The notes under the pieces: model-generated
The model's input: the letters and a program-made list of their open reading frames with translations, nothing else
What the model was told of the DNA's origin: nothing
Databases searched by the model: none
Made by a program: the position numbers and the translations under genes
Shown: in pieces, positions 62,186-64,000 of the stretch
Layout of the letters: the number at the start of each line of letters is the position of its first letter
Position numbering within the stretch: position 1 is the stretch's first letter
Source of the DNA: Orbilia blumenaviensis
Lineage: Eukaryota > Ascomycota > Orbiliomycetes > Orbiliales > Orbiliaceae
DNA length: 64,000 nt
NCBI GenBank assembly: GCA_036872755.1
Contig: JAVHNS010000010.1
Location: forward strand, 1,240,001 to 1,304,000
Reading direction: 5' to 3'

Positions 62186-64000
62186 CCTCTCGACATTCAA
62201 ATCTAGATCTCCCTCTGAGCCCGCTAATTGGAGTTAATCGAAATTTAGATTTAAAATCCGAGAGTAATTAAACTACACTTGCAGACTCGGGGTCATAGAT
62301 ATCGATATTATATAGATGATTACTTAGCCTCATGAGCTCATACACGCTAGGCTTGCGAATCAATATAATAATGTAACCTCGAAGCACGGCGATAGTTATG
62401 CATTATGACCGCTTGTGCCAATTATAACCCCAGGTACTTTTTGGCAATGCCTAGAAAGCTCTACGCTACGATAACTTTTGGAAAACTTTGACTTAGTTCC
62501 CAACAGCGAAGCAATAAGTACCAAACAGGACTCTGGACGATTTAAGGTCTGTTTCATATTTACTAGTGTACTACGCCGTCCCCCAGGATTGAGAATTATC
62601 ATTGTGGCAATATAAATCTATATATATAGCTACACATATGATATATATTGGTGTATCGCTTTGTGAGCGAGATACTAATTGGTCCTCCAGTTTTCTAGTT
62701 TCTCTACGCGCATTTGTCAACATGGAACTTGGGTTCCGCCCACCAAAGCAGAAAAATAGCATGGTAGGGCGCCGCTATAATCTCAGAACTGGTCAACTCC
62801 GAAATATCGTGCTTTAGTCGATGTCAAGGCGTATAAATAGAGTTTTGTCAGGGAATAGTTGGTGGCAGCGTAAGTTAGTGGGTCTCACGCAATATATGCA
62901 CTTACATAACTAGGTATATATATTGCTGCTAGCTGCCTCCTGTGCCGTAATCGGGTATTTTCCCAATGTTATCATAATCTATATCTAGGTCTATAGTGCT
63001 CTTCGTGATTTCAATGATACTCTGTCTCAATGGCCTAATATTTGTTTTACTTTTCCGATAATTATCTATATTTACTATATTGACATCTTTTATTTCGAAG
63101 TTTTCATCCCCAGCAGAGGCTATAATTCGACCATCTCGGAAATTATGACTGCGTTCAATTTTATTTTGCGTTAACTATTTGGAGCCGGGGCCCTCGGAGA
63201 GTTTTCCCGCATCACTGAAGCATTCGAATATTCTCTCGTTTCATATCCTGTTATAAATTTATATCCGCAGTATTTGTTGTTGTGGGCTGTGTTTAGTTGC
63301 CATCGATTAAAGGATGCAATCGCACCATCAACATACTGTTGGATCAGGAAACTACCCGGGCAATTCCTTTCTAACTTTTTTTTTCTTCCTTCGGTATATA
63401 CTTCTTAGAAGCATAGGATTGATTGCGGGTCAATTTTTGAGGAACCACAAGATTACATGGTACGCACGCACGCACGAACCACGCGACATGCCTTGCCGTC
63501 GACGCACATGTCCTATCCTAGCTTAACCGAATAATACCCCTCCCCACTTTACCCGAGTATCTCCTGATCGCCACTTCCCGCCGTCCGAAAATATAGTGAC
63601 ATTTGGATATTATATGTATATTATATAATTTGGTAGTCACTACGTATACGTACCATGACAAGCCTAAAAGACAAAAAATGAGAATCCTATAAAATTCCGC
63701 ACGGTTAGAAGGGTATTTAGGATATTTCCCGAGGAAGCAAAAAAAAGATAAGAAGTTAGTCTATGAGATAGAAAGTATCATCTAAATATCTATTTTGCGC
63801 CATTCGATAGGCTGTGCATGCGGTTATATTCGCAACAAACCGGGTCTGCGGCACACTGCAGCGTTATTTTTATGTTTCTTCTTGATCTGAGTTCCATATC
63901 CCGTGTGTTGGATGAGTGGTATTTTCTGATCGGGTTAGTTGCCAGAATCGGTATACCCACGAAAAACGAAGGGTTTTCGAATTTCGAACCCAACAGCTTC
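62186..64000. other. Right-end spacer; possible upstream protease exon and an edge ORF
   Basis: Upstream DNA of the protease. A minus ATG frame at 62762-62571 (63 codons) could be a first exon but no donor/acceptor pair convinced me. At the right edge a minus frame runs from the border to a TAG at 63790 (about 70 codons); it may be the end of a gene lying beyond the window. The rest is AT-rich. Confidence 0.3.

Overview
The window is nuclear DNA of a filamentous ascomycete (Pezizomycotina). The evidence is a hacA-type bZIP gene with a predicted 20-nt Ire1-style intron, a PH-CRIB-kinase Cla4, an eight-cysteine hydrophobin, a tandem CFEM protein, a Mid1 calcium-channel subunit, many 55-230 bp GT-AG introns with CTAAC/CTAAT-like branch sites, and gene-poor stretches full of microsatellites. 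An orbiliomycete or pezizomycete is my guess from the many unfamiliar secreted low-complexity proteins; the sequence alone does not prove it.

Layout. 1-4.4 kb: an open reading frame cut by the left edge, a small three-exon gene of unknown function, and AT-rich spacer with a perfect 14-bp hairpin. 4.5-5.6 kb: Erf4 (Ras palmitoyltransferase subunit), minus strand. 5.6-11.4 kb: long spacer with simple repeats and one decayed coding stretch. 11.4-12.6 kb: hacA, minus. 12.6-20.7 kb: long spacer. 20.7-21.5 kb: a charged protein of unknown function behind a TATA/CT-rich promoter, plus. 25.2-27.8 kb: cla4, minus, followed in frame by 173 open codons after its stop. 32.6-35.1 kb: nine-exon alpha-actinin, minus. 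37.6-40.2 kb: seven-exon copper amine oxidase, plus. 41.3-43.4 kb: secreted low-complexity protein, plus. 43.8-44.9 kb: short-chain dehydrogenase, minus. 45.9 kb: initiator tRNA-Met. 48.2-49.4 kb: double-CFEM, probably GPI-anchored protein. 49.8-50.6 kb: small membrane protein. 51.2-51.7 kb: a MITE-like element with about 130-bp inverted arms. 51.8-54.3 kb: a large secreted Q/N-rich protein. 55.0-57.0 kb: mid1. 57.7-58.2 kb: hydrophobin. 59.6-62.2 kb: a subtilisin-like serine protease.

There are no operons; each gene has its own spliced transcription unit. Two themes recur. The first is polarity and cytoskeleton (Cla4 as Cdc42 effector, alpha-actinin as actin bundler, Erf4 for Ras localisation, Mid1 for calcium entry). 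The second is the secretory pathway and surface: HacA drives the unfolded-protein response, and the 41-58 kb arm is rich in secreted or surface proteins (two orphan secreted proteins, CFEM, Mid1, hydrophobin). Exon borders were deduced by eye from splice consensus, reading-frame continuity and family conservation. They were not checked against transcripts.
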